Assembly: GCF_019355935.1 (NCBI RefSeq)
Contig: NZ_CP079925.1
Coordinates: 806,001-870,000 of the forward strand
From: Comamonas sp. Y33R10-2
Lineage (GTDB): Bacteria > Pseudomonadota > Gammaproteobacteria > Burkholderiales > Burkholderiaceae_C
Direction: 5' to 3'
Length of the DNA stretch: 64,000 nt
How positions within the stretch are numbered: position 1 is the first letter of the stretch; each line of letters starts with the position of its first letter. Made by a program: the position numbers and the translations under genes. The notes beneath the pieces are model-generated. The model saw nothing but the letters and a program-made list of their open reading frames with translations, ran no database searches and was not told the origin of the DNA. Below, one piece after another: positions 1-8,952 of the stretch.

Positions 1-79
1 CTCAGTCGCACCTTGATATGAAATTCATAGCTGGTAGTCATTGATATGCAATGACTACAGGCCGATTGGGCACTGATTT

Positions 80-1348
80 TTAAGCGCTGTGCTTCTCTGC
101 CATAGCCTGCGCGCAAGCGGCACCGCTGGCCCATGCCCACTGAAAGTTGTAGCCGCCCAGCCAGCCGGTGATGTCCACCACCTCGCCAATAAAGTACAGG
201 CCAGTCTGGGTCTTGCATTCCATGGTTTGCTGCGACAGCGCTTTGGTATCCACGCCGCCCAAGGTCACTTCAGCTTTTTTGTAGCCTTCGGTGCCCGTGG
301 GCGTGATTTCCCAGCGGCTTAGTTGCTCGGCCAGCTTGGTCAAGGCCTTGTCGCTGGCTTCGTTAATGGGGCGCTGCAACTCGGGCATGCGGCTGACCCA
401 CGCATCGGCCAGGCGCGAGGGCAGGTGGGCGGCCAGTTCATTGACCACCAGTTTGCGCGAGTTGAGCTTGGCTTGGGTCAGCACCTCTAGCAAATCCACG
501 CCGGGCAGCAAATTGATTTGAAGCGGTGTGCCGCTCTTCCAGTAGCTGGAGATTTGCAGCACCGCTGGGCCAGACAAGCCGCGGTGGGTGAACAGCAAAT
601 CCTCGTTAAAGGCCATGCGCTCTTTTTTGCTGCCGGTGCTGATTTCGACTGGTAATGCCAGACCGGAAAGGCCGGTATAAGGCTGCCAGCCGTCGCCATC
701 AAAAGTCATGGGCACCAAGCCCGGTGTGCGCTCAATCAGCGGCAGCTTGAACTGCTGGGCGATGCGGTAACCCAAATCGGTTGCACCGATTTTTGGAATG
801 CTCAGGCCGCCGGTGGCGATGACGAGATTGCTGGCTTGCACCAGTCCGCGATCCGTATCAATTTGATAGCTACTAGTGCTTGATTCACCTTGACTAGAGG
901 TCGAAAACGCTATTTTTTTGACTTGGCAAGGCTGCCAGTGCTGCACGCCGCCTGCGCTGCATTCGGCCAGCAGCATGGCGATGATGTCCTCGGCTGAGCG
1001 GTCGGCAAACAACTGGCCTTTGTGCTTTTCGTGGTGAGCAATGCCGTGCTTGTCCATCAGCGCGATGAAGTCAGCCGGTGTGAAGCGCGAGAGGGCGGAG
1101 CGGCAAAACTGCGGGTTCTGTCCCACAAAGTGCTTGTGCGGTGCGCGCACATCCAAATCACGGTTGGTGAAGTTGCAGCGCCCACCGCCTGAGATGCGGA
1201 TTTTTTCAGCCACCTTGGGTGCATGGTCGATGAGCAGTACTTTCAGCCCTTGCTGGCCCGCACGTGCGGCGCAAAACAGGCCGGCGGCACCGGCGCCAAT
1301 GATGATGGCGTCAAAAATCTGAGGGGAAACCTGTGAGGTGGTGGACAC
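80..1348 (-). CDS. HI0933-family (BaiN/RdsA-like) FAD-dependent oxidoreductase
   Basis: A 422-residue flavoprotein of the HI0933/YhiN family; the physiological substrate of most members is unknown. The N-terminus has a dinucleotide-binding GAGAAG motif at about residues 18-23, followed by the family signature RISGGGRCNFTN near 51-62. A second FAD-contact ATGG motif lies near residue 178, and the C-terminal signature GEVVDITGWLGGYNFQWA closes the FAD site. Length is typical for the family. It is the leftmost gene, transcribed leftward, 54 bp downstream of the SMI1/KNR4 gene. No steroid-specific feature is visible, so I treat it as housekeeping. Confidence 0.9.
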   Translation of the reverse strand: MSTTSQVSPQIFDAIIIGAGAAGLFCAARAGQQGLKVLLIDHAPKVAEKIRISGGGRCNFTNRDLDVRAPHKHFVGQNPQFCRSALSRFTPADFIALMDKHGIAHHEKHKGQLFADRSAEDIIAMLLAECSAGGVQHWQPCQVKKIAFSTSSQGESSTSSYQIDTDRGLVQASNLVIATGGLSIPKIGATDLGYRIAQQFKLPLIERTPGLVPMTFDGDGWQPYTGLSGLALPVEISTGSKKERMAFNEDLLFTHRGLSGPAVLQISSYWKSGTPLQINLLPGVDLLEVLTQAKLNSRKLVVNELAAHLPSRLADAWVSRMPELQRPINEASDKALTKLAEQLSRWEITPTGTEGYKKAEVTLGGVDTKALSQQTMECKTQTGLYFIGEVVDITGWLGGYNFQWAWASGAACAQAMAEKHSA

Positions 1349-1402
1349 GGCGGGCAGGGCGCTGAAGCACGAAAAGGAAAGCCGCAGATTGTCCCAGATG
1401 GC

Positions 1403-2011
1403 TCAGATTCCCGGCTCGTCCACAACAAAGCCCCAGAAATCGCCATCGCTGCCTGAGCAATGAATGCACTGGGCGACAAAGCTGCGCATGTCCTTGGCAT
1501 GAAACCAAGCCAGCCCCAGCGATGCATCGCACAGGGCGTCGGCCTGCTCGCTCAGACTCAAGGCGGCGATGTGGGTCAGCTCCATGTCGGCCAGAAATTC
1601 TGGCAAATCTTGGGCTGCGGCAAACAGGTCGTGGTCAAGGCTGGCAATCTTGCCTTGGTGCTGGCCGTGCAGTACTTCTACAAAGGGGTTACCGCCCGGG
1701 TCGCTGCCAATTTCCAAAAACCAATCGGCTAGCAGGCTCTCGGCTTGCAGTGATTCGAGGTCGTAATACGGGTCTTGTGCGGCAAAGCTGTTGAGCACGC
1801 GCAAATTGGCGTGTGTGTCGTTTTGCACATCGCCGCAGCGAACGTAGGGGCTAACGTCCGGAGTTTCTTCCATGGCCATGACGGAAAAGCCGTTTTGTGT
1901 GCGCAGAAAATCGGCATAGGCATCCGAAAAGCCGATATGTGCTTGCAGCGCATGAATGTCTTTTTCAGGGGCTGGCGGTCGGCCAAAAGGGTTGGGGAAT
2001 AGAATTTGCAT
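1403..2011 (-). CDS. SMI1/KNR4-family protein
   Basis: A 202-residue soluble protein. The segment from about 25 to 150 fits the SMI1/KNR4 fold: the YADFLRTQNG opening, a central ESLLADWFLEIGSDPGGN strand-loop, and FVEVLHGQHQGKIASLDHD. The family includes toxin-immunity proteins and general protein-interaction domains, but no toxin gene is adjacent, so an immunity role is not supported here. I start at the ATG at 2011; a TTG one codon upstream is the only alternative. No clear ribosome-binding site is seen. Confidence 0.7.
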   Translation of the reverse strand: MQILFPNPFGRPPAPEKDIHALQAHIGFSDAYADFLRTQNGFSVMAMEETPDVSPYVRCGDVQNDTHANLRVLNSFAAQDPYYDLESLQAESLLADWFLEIGSDPGGNPFVEVLHGQHQGKIASLDHDLFAAAQDLPEFLADMELTHIAALSLSEQADALCDASLGLAWFHAKDMRSFVAQCIHCSGSDGDFWGFVVDEPGI

Positions 2012-2131
2012 CAAAAGTCGGGGCTTGCGTTGGTTGAAGTCAGCAAGACTTATACCCTGCAGCCTGTTGCCGCGTTGGGGTATGCGGGGGCGGCAAGCAT
2101 GGGTCAGGGATCACTTCTAAAATCGCGCCCC

Positions 2132-2632
2132 ATGAATACTCCTTCTCACCAGCTCAGCATGACTGTGCTCATGTCGCCTGACATGGCCAACTTTTCCGGC
2201 AATGTGCACGGCGGCGCCATTCTGAAGCTGCTCGATCAGGTAGCTTATGCATGCGCTAGCCGTTATGCCGGTCGTTATGCGGTGACTTTGAGTGTGGATC
2301 AGGTCATGTTTTTGCAGCCCATCCATGTGGGTGAGCTGGTGACCTTTCTTGCCAGCGTCAATCACACAGGCCGCTCGTCCATGGAAATCGGCATCAAGGT
2401 GATTGCCGAAGAAATCCGCGACAAGGTGGTGCGCCATGTGAACAGCTGCTTTTTCACCATGGTGGCTGTCGATGACGACAAAAAGCCTGCGCCTGTGCCT
2501 CAGTTGCAGCTGGAGAGTGATGAAGAAAAGCGCCGTTGGCAGGCTGCCATCATCCGCAAGGAGCTGCGCAAAGACATGGCCGAGCGTTTTGCCCAGATTC
2601 GCGTGGAAACCGGCGCTACTGAAATTTCCTGA
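2132..2632 (+). CDS. Acyl-CoA thioesterase (hotdog fold, YciA-like)
   Basis: A 166-residue single hotdog-domain protein. The segment NFSGNVHGGAILKLLDQVAY near residues 17-36 carries the conserved Asn-x-x-Gly-x-x-His-Gly-Gly and the downstream Asp of the YciA/BACH group of acyl-CoA thioesterases. The tail is charged and helical. The open frame extends to 2006, but the ATG at 2132 matches the family N-terminus. It hydrolyses acyl-CoA to free acid and CoA in the cytoplasm; acyl preference cannot be told. It is followed by a strong terminator shared with the convergent cobA. Confidence 0.85.
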   Translation: MNTPSHQLSMTVLMSPDMANFSGNVHGGAILKLLDQVAYACASRYAGRYAVTLSVDQVMFLQPIHVGELVTFLASVNHTGRSSMEIGIKVIAEEIRDKVVRHVNSCFFTMVAVDDDKKPAPVPQLQLESDEEKRRWQAAIIRKELRKDMAERFAQIRVETGATEIS

Positions 2633-2650
2633 ACCGAAATGCGCGATTGA

Positions 2651-2676
2651 AAAAGGCCGCTTGATGCGGCCTTTTT
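2651..2676. terminator. Bidirectional terminator between thioesterase and cobA
   Basis: Perfect GC-rich hairpin (AAAAGGCCGC, loop TTGAT, GCGGCCTTTT) with A- and T-runs on either side, placed between two convergent genes. Confidence 0.85.
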
Positions 2677-2689
2677 GCTGGGTGCCTGC

Positions 2690-3481
2690 TCAGGCGACCA
2701 GTCGCTGCCCTTGCTCAGCCTGCCATGCGGCAATGCCTTGCACCACATCGCCCACCACGATGATGCTGGGGCTGCCCAGCTTTTCATTGGCGATGCACTG
2801 CGGCAAGTCTTTCAAAAAAGTGAGCGCGTGGCGCTGATGGGGCAAGCTGGCATGCTGAATTACGGCTACAGGGGTGCTGCCGGGCAAGCCACTTAGCAAA
2901 GCTTCGCTGATGCGCTCAACGCTGCTGACACCCATATAAATGACCAGCGTGAGCTTGGCGGCATGGGCCATGGCGGCAATCTGGCGCCAGTCGGGGCCGC
3001 TGTCGCCGGGTTTGGCGTGGCCCGTCATAAAGAGCACGCCGTGGGCGCGGTCGCGGTGGGTCAGTGGTGCGCCCAAGCTGCTGAGCCCGGCAAGGCCGGA
3101 GGTGATGCCGTTGATGACCTCTACCGCAATACCTGCCTCGCGTAGATGCTCGACCTCTTCGCCGCCTCGGCCAAAGATAAAGGGGTCGCCACCTTTGAGG
3201 CGAACCACGCGCTCGCCTTCTTGCACAGCGGCAATCATGAGTTTTTCAATAAAGGCCTGAGGCGTGCTCTTGCAACCACCGCGCTTGCCCACGTAAACCA
3301 CGCGCGCTGCTGGGTTGGCGTGGCTCATGATGGCGTCGCTTACCAAATCATCAACAAACAGCACGCTGGCTGCGGCAATGGCTTTGGCTGCTTTGATGGT
3401 CAGCAGTTCTGGGTCGCCGGGGCCTGCGCCAACCAGTGTGCAGCTGCTTTGAGAGCGTTGATGGATTGCGGGGGCGGACAT
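2690..3481 (-). CDS. cobA: Uroporphyrinogen-III C-methyltransferase
   Basis: SAM-dependent methyltransferase (about 263 residues) that converts uroporphyrinogen III to precorrin-2, the entry to siroheme and cobalamin. The tetrapyrrole methylase signatures are all visible: VGAGPGDPELLT near residue 17, VGKRGG near 64, VRLKGGDPFIFGRGGEE near 93-109, and GITSGLAG followed by LTHRD. It lacks the CysG N-terminal dehydrogenase/ferrochelatase domain, so it is the stand-alone form. I start at the ATG at 3481, 10 bp after the stop of ybiB; an upstream ATG at 3541 would overlap that gene. Likely cotranscribed with ybiB. Confidence 0.92.
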   Translation of the reverse strand: MSAPAIHQRSQSSCTLVGAGPGDPELLTIKAAKAIAAASVLFVDDLVSDAIMSHANPAARVVYVGKRGGCKSTPQAFIEKLMIAAVQEGERVVRLKGGDPFIFGRGGEEVEHLREAGIAVEVINGITSGLAGLSSLGAPLTHRDRAHGVLFMTGHAKPGDSGPDWRQIAAMAHAAKLTLVIYMGVSSVERISEALLSGLPGSTPVAVIQHASLPHQRHALTFLKDLPQCIANEKLGSPSIIVVGDVVQGIAAWQAEQGQRLVA

Positions 3482-3491
3482 GTCAGTGCTC

Positions 3492-4487
3492 TCAGTCGGG
3501 GGTGCGGTTAAAGGCTTGCAGGGCAGCGTGGTTGGCGCCATTAGGGGTTTTCATCGCTTGGTGCATAGCCACAATCTGCTCGACTTGCTGGGCAATGGGG
3601 GCGGGAACAGGGCGCTGGCCACGCAAAATTTCTTCAGTCAACTGCGCAGTCTGCTGGGCGTTTAAATCTTGCTCTGGCGGGCTGGGGTCGTTGCTGGATG
3701 TGAGTTGGCTGCTATGAATGGCAGAGCGTTCAAAGCAAACTTCGCCGGCAATGATGCCCATGCTGGCGGGTTCGCGGTGTGGTGCCGCCACAGCTTCGCC
3801 CTCAGTGCCGCGCACCAGCAAGGCGCTGGTGGCGCGCAGGGCCAGCGTTTGAGCCATGGGCTGAGCATAGGCGGGGTGGGTGTAACTGGCCAGCACCAAA
3901 CCTGAGTTGCCACTGGTCGCGCCATGAATCGGGTCCAGCAGTTTGACGATGGTATGCGCCGGATTGCGCAGACCCATCTGGCGGCGAATTTGCAGCAGAC
4001 GATCTAGCGGTGCCAGCAGGTGGCGGGTTGGCATCCAGACTTTTTCTCCGGCCTCAAGTGCAGTGGGGCGGTCAATGCTGGTCCAGCCCAGTTGTTGCCA
4101 AACCTCGTCCGTGCCAAGGCGTTTATCGTCGGTATTGCTGCCGTGCACAAGTACGGGCAGGCCTTTTTGTGTCAACAAGCCTGCCAGCAGCGGCGTGAGG
4201 TTGGCCAGCTTGCGCGAGCCGTTGTAGCTGGGAATGACGACCACGGGCTGCGCATGCTTGGCCTGTGGCCATGCGGGTAAGCGCTGCTGGGTGGCGTCCA
4301 AAAAGCCGGCAAGCTCTTCGCTGCTCTCGCCTTTGAAGCGCATGGCGATGCAAAAACCGCCCAGTTCCAGATCGCTGACCTGACCGTCGAGCACTTGCCC
4401 CATCAAATCAAATGCTTGTGCTCGCGTAAGAGAACGCGCGCCCTTGGTGCCGCGACCGATTTCTTTGATGTAGTGGCTGATGCTCAT
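3492..4487 (-). CDS. ybiB: YbiB-family protein (TrpD2-like DNA-binding)
   Basis: A 331-residue protein with the fold of anthranilate phosphoribosyltransferase. The helical N-terminal domain (about 10-75, with LTRAQAFDLMGQVLDG and GGFCIAMRFKGES) and a central phosphoribosyltransferase-like core (IPSYNGSRKLANLTPLLAGL near 85-105, LVHGSNTD) are visible. YbiB/TrpD2 proteins are reported to bind nucleic acid rather than make tryptophan; no other trp genes are nearby. It sits directly upstream of cobA on the same strand, so an operon is likely. Confidence 0.85.
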   Translation of the reverse strand: MSISHYIKEIGRGTKGARSLTRAQAFDLMGQVLDGQVSDLELGGFCIAMRFKGESSEELAGFLDATQQRLPAWPQAKHAQPVVVIPSYNGSRKLANLTPLLAGLLTQKGLPVLVHGSNTDDKRLGTDEVWQQLGWTSIDRPTALEAGEKVWMPTRHLLAPLDRLLQIRRQMGLRNPAHTIVKLLDPIHGATSGNSGLVLASYTHPAYAQPMAQTLALRATSALLVRGTEGEAVAAPHREPASMGIIAGEVCFERSAIHSSQLTSSNDPSPPEQDLNAQQTAQLTEEILRGQRPVPAPIAQQVEQIVAMHQAMKTPNGANHAALQAFNRTPD

Positions 4488-4696
4488 GATTCATGAGATT
4501 GTCGCTATAAAACAAGCCGTTTATCAGACGATTTGGTTATATGCAAATCAGCCGTGTTTCGCAGCCACAGCTTTGCTTCGTTCTTTGTAGCAAGGTCTGT
4601 TGAGATTGAAGGACAGTTGCTATAGCAGGCGAACATGGCTGTGCAGTTGCGCCATCGTGTTTTAAGACCTTACAGCGCAGTCCTTAGGAGTGATGC

Positions 4697-5509
4697 TCAC
4701 TCCCCTTTGAAAACCGCCTGCCGTTTTTCAATAAACGCATTCATGCCTTCTTTTTGGTCTTGCGTGGCAAACAGAATCTGGTTGGCCTTGCGCTCGAGCA
4801 TCAGGGCGGTGTCTAGTGAGGCATCCATGCCGGCAATCACCACCTCTTTGATCTGCTCGACGGCCAGTGGTGGCATGTTGGCGATCAATTTCGCCATTTT
4901 TAATGACTCAGGGATTACCTGATCGTCTGCACAGACTAGGCTGACTAAACCCATGGCGTAAGCCTCTTCAGCGGTCACAGGTTTGCCGGTGAGCAAGATG
5001 CGCATGGCCTGAAATTTGCCCACGGCGCGCACTAAGCGTTGGGTGCCGCCTATGCCCGGCATGATGCCGATGCGGATCTCAGGCTGGGCAAAGCTGGCAC
5101 CTTGGCCGGCAATGATGATGTCGCAATGCATGGCCAGCTCGGCCCCGCCGCCAAAGGCATAGCCGCAGACGGCGGCAATGATGGGCTTGGGGCAGTTTTC
5201 AATGGGCGCCCACACGCGTTCGGTGTGGCGCTTCATGATTTCTATAGGGCCGCAGGCATCCATGCTCTTGATGTCGCCGCCTGCGGCAAAGACTTTTTCA
5301 CCGCCCGTGAGCACGATGCAGCGCACGCTTTCGTCTTGGCTCAGCGCCTGAAATGTCTGCGACAGCGCAGCTTGCAGCGACAGGCTTAAGGCGTTGGTGG
5401 CCTGTGGGCGGTTGAGTTTGACGATGACGACCCCGCTGTCTATTCGCTGGATCAGTAGCTCGCTCTCTGCAGGCTCTTCGTTTTCAATAGCATCCAGCAG
5501 CGTAGACAT
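4697..5509 (-). CDS. Enoyl-CoA hydratase (crotonase family)
   Basis: A 270-residue crotonase. The oxyanion-hole segment FAAGGDI is at 74-80; GGGAELAMHCD at 120-130 and QPEIRIG at 142-148 place the two catalytic glutamates (Glu124, Glu144), so it should be an active hydratase. It hydrates a trans-2-enoyl-CoA to 3-hydroxyacyl-CoA. It is divergent from the SDR gene across a 108-bp region that holds a palindromic candidate operator, so it probably belongs to the steroid regulon. Start is the ATG at 5509; a TTG at 5521 is less likely. The exact CoA-ester substrate is unknown. Confidence 0.88.
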   Translation of the reverse strand: MSTLLDAIENEEPAESELLIQRIDSGVVIVKLNRPQATNALSLSLQAALSQTFQALSQDESVRCIVLTGGEKVFAAGGDIKSMDACGPIEIMKRHTERVWAPIENCPKPIIAAVCGYAFGGGAELAMHCDIIIAGQGASFAQPEIRIGIMPGIGGTQRLVRAVGKFQAMRILLTGKPVTAEEAYAMGLVSLVCADDQVIPESLKMAKLIANMPPLAVEQIKEVVIAGMDASLDTALMLERKANQILFATQDQKEGMNAFIEKRQAVFKGE

Positions 5510-5564
5510 AAGGCATCCCAATGGTTTGAACTAGGGCGATGGTCGTTATATGGCTGGGTGGTTA

Positions 5565-5584
5565 CATCGTCCTTTTGGACGTAT
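5565..5584. promoter_or_regulatory. Candidate operator: CGTCC-N4-GGACG palindrome
   Basis: Perfect 5+4+5 inverted repeat (arms 5568-5572 and 5577-5581) within CATCGTCCTTTTGGACGTAT. It lies about 37 bp upstream of the SDR start and 59 bp upstream of the divergent crotonase start. The same pattern recurs at 18616, 27079, 27135 and 34994. The binding protein is unknown. Confidence 0.55.
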
Positions 5585-5617
5585 CTGCGGCGGGTGCTGA
5601 AACCTAAATTGGCAGCC

Positions 5618-6409
5618 ATGGATACGAATACCGACTTTCAAAATCAAGTGGTTCTGGTGACTGGTGGCACCAAAGGCATTGGCAAAGGCATTGCGCAGGC
5701 ATTTCTGGCCGCGGGAGCGACGGTCGTGGTCTGCGGCCGTCAACAGCCTGAGGACTTGCCCGCGGCAGCTGGCCGCACGGCTGACTTCATCGCCTGCGAT
5801 GTGCGTGAAGCTCAAGCCGTTAAAGACCTGATTGACGAGGTGAAAACCCGCCATGGCCGCCTAGATGTTCTCGTTAACAACGCCGGTGGCGCGCCAGCGG
5901 TGGATGCCGCTACGGTCTCGCCCCGTTTTCATGAAGGCGTGCTGCGCCTGAACCTATTTTCCACTTTGCATGCCTCGCAGGCTGCCAATGCCGTGATGCA
6001 AGAGCAGGACAGCGGCGGCGTGATTGTCTGCATCGGCTCCATCAGTGCGCTGCGCCCATCACCCGGCACGGCCGCTTATGGCGCGGCCAAGGCGGCGGTG
6101 TTGAGCTTAGTGAGCTCTTTGGCCGTGGAGTGGGCTCCCAAGGTGCGTGTGGTTGCAGTCAGCCCCGGCTTGGTGCGCACCGAGCAATCGCATTTGCACT
6201 TTGGTGATGACGCCGGTATTGCATCGGTTGCACAAACTATTCCTGCAGGCCGCTTGGCAGAGCCTGAAGACATTGCCAACGCTTGTTTGTACGTGGCATC
6301 CAAGCGCGCCTCTTACATGAGCGGCACGAACTTATTGCTGCACGGCGGCGGTGAGCGCCCGGCATTTCTGGGTGCATCGAACGCCGATGTAGCACCCCAA
6401 AAACACTAA
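5618..6409 (+). CDS. SDR-family 3-hydroxyacyl-CoA/steroid dehydrogenase
   Basis: A 263-residue classical short-chain dehydrogenase. It has the NAD(P) motif TGGTKGIG at 15-22, NNAGG at 87-91, a catalytic serine near 141-143, and Tyr154-x3-Lys158 (YGAAK). The C-terminal LLLHGGGERPAF and the PSPGTAAYGAAKA context resemble the SDR enzymes encoded near echA20 in the mycobacterial cholesterol locus (Rv3548c/Rv3549c type), which suggests a CoA-linked steroid intermediate. I choose the ATG at 5618; the open frame extends to 5558 but would run through the operator. It leads a rightward run of steroid genes. Confidence 0.85.
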   Translation: MDTNTDFQNQVVLVTGGTKGIGKGIAQAFLAAGATVVVCGRQQPEDLPAAAGRTADFIACDVREAQAVKDLIDEVKTRHGRLDVLVNNAGGAPAVDAATVSPRFHEGVLRLNLFSTLHASQAANAVMQEQDSGGVIVCIGSISALRPSPGTAAYGAAKAAVLSLVSSLAVEWAPKVRVVAVSPGLVRTEQSHLHFGDDAGIASVAQTIPAGRLAEPEDIANACLYVASKRASYMSGTNLLLHGGGERPAFLGASNADVAPQKH

Positions 6410-6427
6410 ATTTCAAAGGAGACAATC

Positions 6428-7381
6428 TTGACCGATCAAGACTGGATGACAGAAGCGCGTGCATTTGTGGGTAAGCAGTACGGGGGTGTTCTCGCCTGGG
6501 ACAAGGTCAACAGCCCCATGATTCGCCAGTGGTGCGAGTTGATGGGTGTCGCGGTGAAGACCAATAAAGACGGTAAGGTCATCGCCCCTCCCGCCATGCT
6601 GCAAGTTTGGTGCATGGAAGGCCCGGTGATGAACAATTACCCACCAGGCTCCACCACCGAAAATCCTTATGAAGTTCTGAAGCTGATTGAGGCCAATGGC
6701 TTCTCGTCCACGGTGGCGGTGAACTCCGAGCTGACGTTCGATCGTGACGTGGTGGAAGGCGAAGACCTGTACTACACCACGCGCCTGGACAGCATCAGCG
6801 AGCAAAAGACGACCGGTCTGGGCACTGGTTACTTTGTGACGCTGATCATGGATTACTTCTCGATTGCCGCAAAGAACGGCGCAGACGAGAAGGTCGGTCA
6901 ACTCATGTTCCGCGTCTTCAAGTTCAGCCCCGCCAATGTACACACACCTGCACCGGCTGCAGCAGCTGAGTCGGCAGTGCCCAAGATCAAGCGCCCAGCT
7001 CCGGGTGTGAGCGATGACAACCGTTTCTTCTGGGAAGGTGTCAAGCAAGGCAAGCTGCTGATTCAGCGTTGCAAGGACTGCGGTGATCTGCATCACCCAC
7101 CGGGCCCCGTTTGCCCTAAGTGCCAGTCTTTTGAGTGGGACACCGTTGAAGCCAGCGGCAAGGGAGAGGTCTACTCCTTTGTGGTCATGCATTACCCCGA
7201 AGTGCCGCCGTTCGAATACCCCAACCCTGTGGGTTTGATCGAGCTGGAAGAGGGCGTACGCATCATCTCGCAGCTGATTGGCGTCAAACCCGGCGATGTG
7301 AAGATTGGTCAGAAGGTGCAAGTCGAATTCGTCACCTTTGATGGCGATCTGACTTTGCCCCAGTTCCGCCCCGTGGCCTAA
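6428..7381 (+). CDS. MaoC-DUF35 fusion (ChsH2-like hydratase subunit)
   Basis: A 317-residue two-domain protein. Residues 1-170 form a hotdog/MaoC-like domain without an obvious Asp/His catalytic pair. A proline/alanine linker (170-190) follows, then a DUF35 domain with a rubredoxin-like zinc site (Cys215, Cys218, Cys229, Cys232) and an OB fold to the end. This order matches mycobacterial ChsH2, which pairs with ChsH1 to hydrate a steroid-17-ene propenoyl-CoA and whose DUF35 part binds the Ltp2 aldolase. The start is TTG, set by AAAGGAGACAATC just upstream. ChsH1- and Ltp2-like genes lie two and three genes downstream. Confidence 0.85.
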   Translation: MTDQDWMTEARAFVGKQYGGVLAWDKVNSPMIRQWCELMGVAVKTNKDGKVIAPPAMLQVWCMEGPVMNNYPPGSTTENPYEVLKLIEANGFSSTVAVNSELTFDRDVVEGEDLYYTTRLDSISEQKTTGLGTGYFVTLIMDYFSIAAKNGADEKVGQLMFRVFKFSPANVHTPAPAAAAESAVPKIKRPAPGVSDDNRFFWEGVKQGKLLIQRCKDCGDLHHPPGPVCPKCQSFEWDTVEASGKGEVYSFVVMHYPEVPPFEYPNPVGLIELEEGVRIISQLIGVKPGDVKIGQKVQVEFVTFDGDLTLPQFRPVA

Positions 7382-7394
7382 GTGAGGAGAAGTC

Positions 7395-8501
7395 ATGGAC
7401 TTTCAACTCAGTGAAGACCAGCGTGCATTTGCAGACATGGCGCAAAGCCTGTTTGCGGACTATTGCACCGATGACAAGCTGCGCGAGCACGATGCCTCGG
7501 GTCAGCCTTATATGCAGGAGCTGTGGCAGCAATGCGTGGCAGCTGGCTTGCACAGCATTTTGGTGCCCGAAGCCACAGGCGGACTAGGCTTGGGTGCTAC
7601 CGAGCTGCTGGCCGTGCTCGAGCAGCAAGGGCGTTCTTTGGCGCAAGTGCCACTGTGGCAGCAACAGGTTGCAGCATCGGCTCTAGCTCAGTTTGGTGAG
7701 GGCGCGGATGCGGTGCTGCAGTCGGCAATGCAAGGCGAGTTGATCGCCCTGTCGCTGCAAAGCGTGGTTGCCAGTCGAGGCCCCAGCCTCAAGCTGCAAG
7801 GCAATGCGCTGACGGGCAAGCTCAGCGCCGTGGCGCTGGGCGCACAGGCCAATGTGGCGCTGGTGGCTGCGGCCACTGAAAGCGGCGCACTGAAGCTGGT
7901 GCTGGTCAATCTGCAAGAAGCTGGTGTGCAGCGTGCAGATGCCATGCGTCAAGACTACTGCGGCGTGGCAGATATTTCGTTTAAGCAAACCCCCGTGATG
8001 GATGTGCTGGGTGGCCGCGCACTGGAGTGGGTGAGCGAGCAAGCCATAGCCTGCATGGCTGCTTTGCAGCAAGGCGTGACGCAAGAGCAGCTTCGCCGCA
8101 CTGTGGAGTATGTGACCGAGCGCAAGCAGTTCGATCGCCCTATCGGCACCTTCCAGCTGGCGCAAGGCCAGATGGCGGATGGCTACATCCTCATGCAAGC
8201 GCAGCGCAGTGCGCTGTGCCAACTGGTGTGGCGTCTGGATGCCGGATTGCCCTGCGTTCCGCAAGCCCACGCAGTGCGTGCTCAGTCCAACGAGCTAGGC
8301 CTGAAGGTTGGCCGCGTGGCGCAGCACCTGCATGGCGGCATGGGCGTCGATGTGACTTATCACATTCACCGCTACATGTTCTGGAGCCGTGCATTGGCGG
8401 CAGAGTTCGGTGGCTCTGACTTCCACTTTGAAGCGTTGGGTCAATGGCTGGCTGACAACGACAACCTGGGCTGGAAGTACGACCTGCCCGAAGACCGTTA
8501 A
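7395..8501 (+). CDS. Acyl-CoA dehydrogenase subunit (ChsE1/FadE29-like)
   Basis: A 368-residue acyl-CoA dehydrogenase-fold protein. It shows ERKQFDRPIGTFQ near 240-252 (FAD-binding) and QHLHGGMGVDVTYHIHRY near 310-327, the pattern of the ChsE1/FadE29 subunit of the mycobacterial heterotetrameric dehydrogenase for 3-oxo-4-pregnene-20-carboxyl-CoA. The C-terminus is short and lacks a YEGT-type catalytic motif, typical of one partner of a heteromer. The likely partner is the gene at 10151. It starts 13 bp after the ChsH2-like gene with GTGAGGAG upstream. Confidence 0.85.
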   Translation: MDFQLSEDQRAFADMAQSLFADYCTDDKLREHDASGQPYMQELWQQCVAAGLHSILVPEATGGLGLGATELLAVLEQQGRSLAQVPLWQQQVAASALAQFGEGADAVLQSAMQGELIALSLQSVVASRGPSLKLQGNALTGKLSAVALGAQANVALVAAATESGALKLVLVNLQEAGVQRADAMRQDYCGVADISFKQTPVMDVLGGRALEWVSEQAIACMAALQQGVTQEQLRRTVEYVTERKQFDRPIGTFQLAQGQMADGYILMQAQRSALCQLVWRLDAGLPCVPQAHAVRAQSNELGLKVGRVAQHLHGGMGVDVTYHIHRYMFWSRALAAEFGGSDFHFEALGQWLADNDNLGWKYDLPEDR

Positions 8502-8513
8502 GGAGACAACAAC

Positions 8514-8930
8514 ATGTCCAATCAATCAATTCGCTTCGAATCGGTCAATGTCGGTGATGAACTAGAGGCCGTTAGCGTGCCTATCACCGTGCCTTTGATT
8601 GCCGGTGGTGCTATCGCTACGCGTGACTACTTCCCAGGTCACCACGACCGTGATGCGGCACGTGCGCTGGGCTCGCCCCACATCTTCATGAACATCCTGA
8701 CCACCAATGGTCTGGTGCAGAGCTTTGTCGAAGGATGGGCCGGCCCTGAGGCTCGCCTGATGGATCTGAAGATTCGTCTGGGTGCGCCCAACTATCCGGG
8801 TGACACCATGAAATTCACGGGCTCTGTGACCGAGAAGAACGAGGCCACTCGCAGCGTGCAAATTACGTTGAAGGGTGCCAACTCCATGGGCTCTCACGTC
8901 AGCGGCACTGTGCAAGTGGCACTGTCTTAA
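8514..8930 (+). CDS. MaoC-like hydratase subunit (ChsH1-like)
   Basis: A 138-residue single hotdog domain. IATRDYFPGHHDRDAA at about 34-49 supplies the Asp38 and His43/44 expected of an R-specific hydratase and closely follows the ChsH1 pattern; IFMNILTTNGLVQ follows. With the ChsH2-like protein (6428) it should form an alpha2beta2 enoyl-CoA hydratase acting on the unsaturated steroid side-chain CoA ester. A strong AAGGAGACAACAAC precedes the ATG. It lies 12 bp after the dehydrogenase gene. Confidence 0.87.
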   Translation: MSNQSIRFESVNVGDELEAVSVPITVPLIAGGAIATRDYFPGHHDRDAARALGSPHIFMNILTTNGLVQSFVEGWAGPEARLMDLKIRLGAPNYPGDTMKFTGSVTEKNEATRSVQITLKGANSMGSHVSGTVQVALS

Positions 8931-8952
8931 AACAAGAAGCGGAGACATTCCT

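Noticed and set aside
4519..4535. CAGACGATTTGG as another operator upstream of ybiB
   Set aside because: Only the right half matches the palindrome; the left arm is absent and the gene is not a steroid gene.
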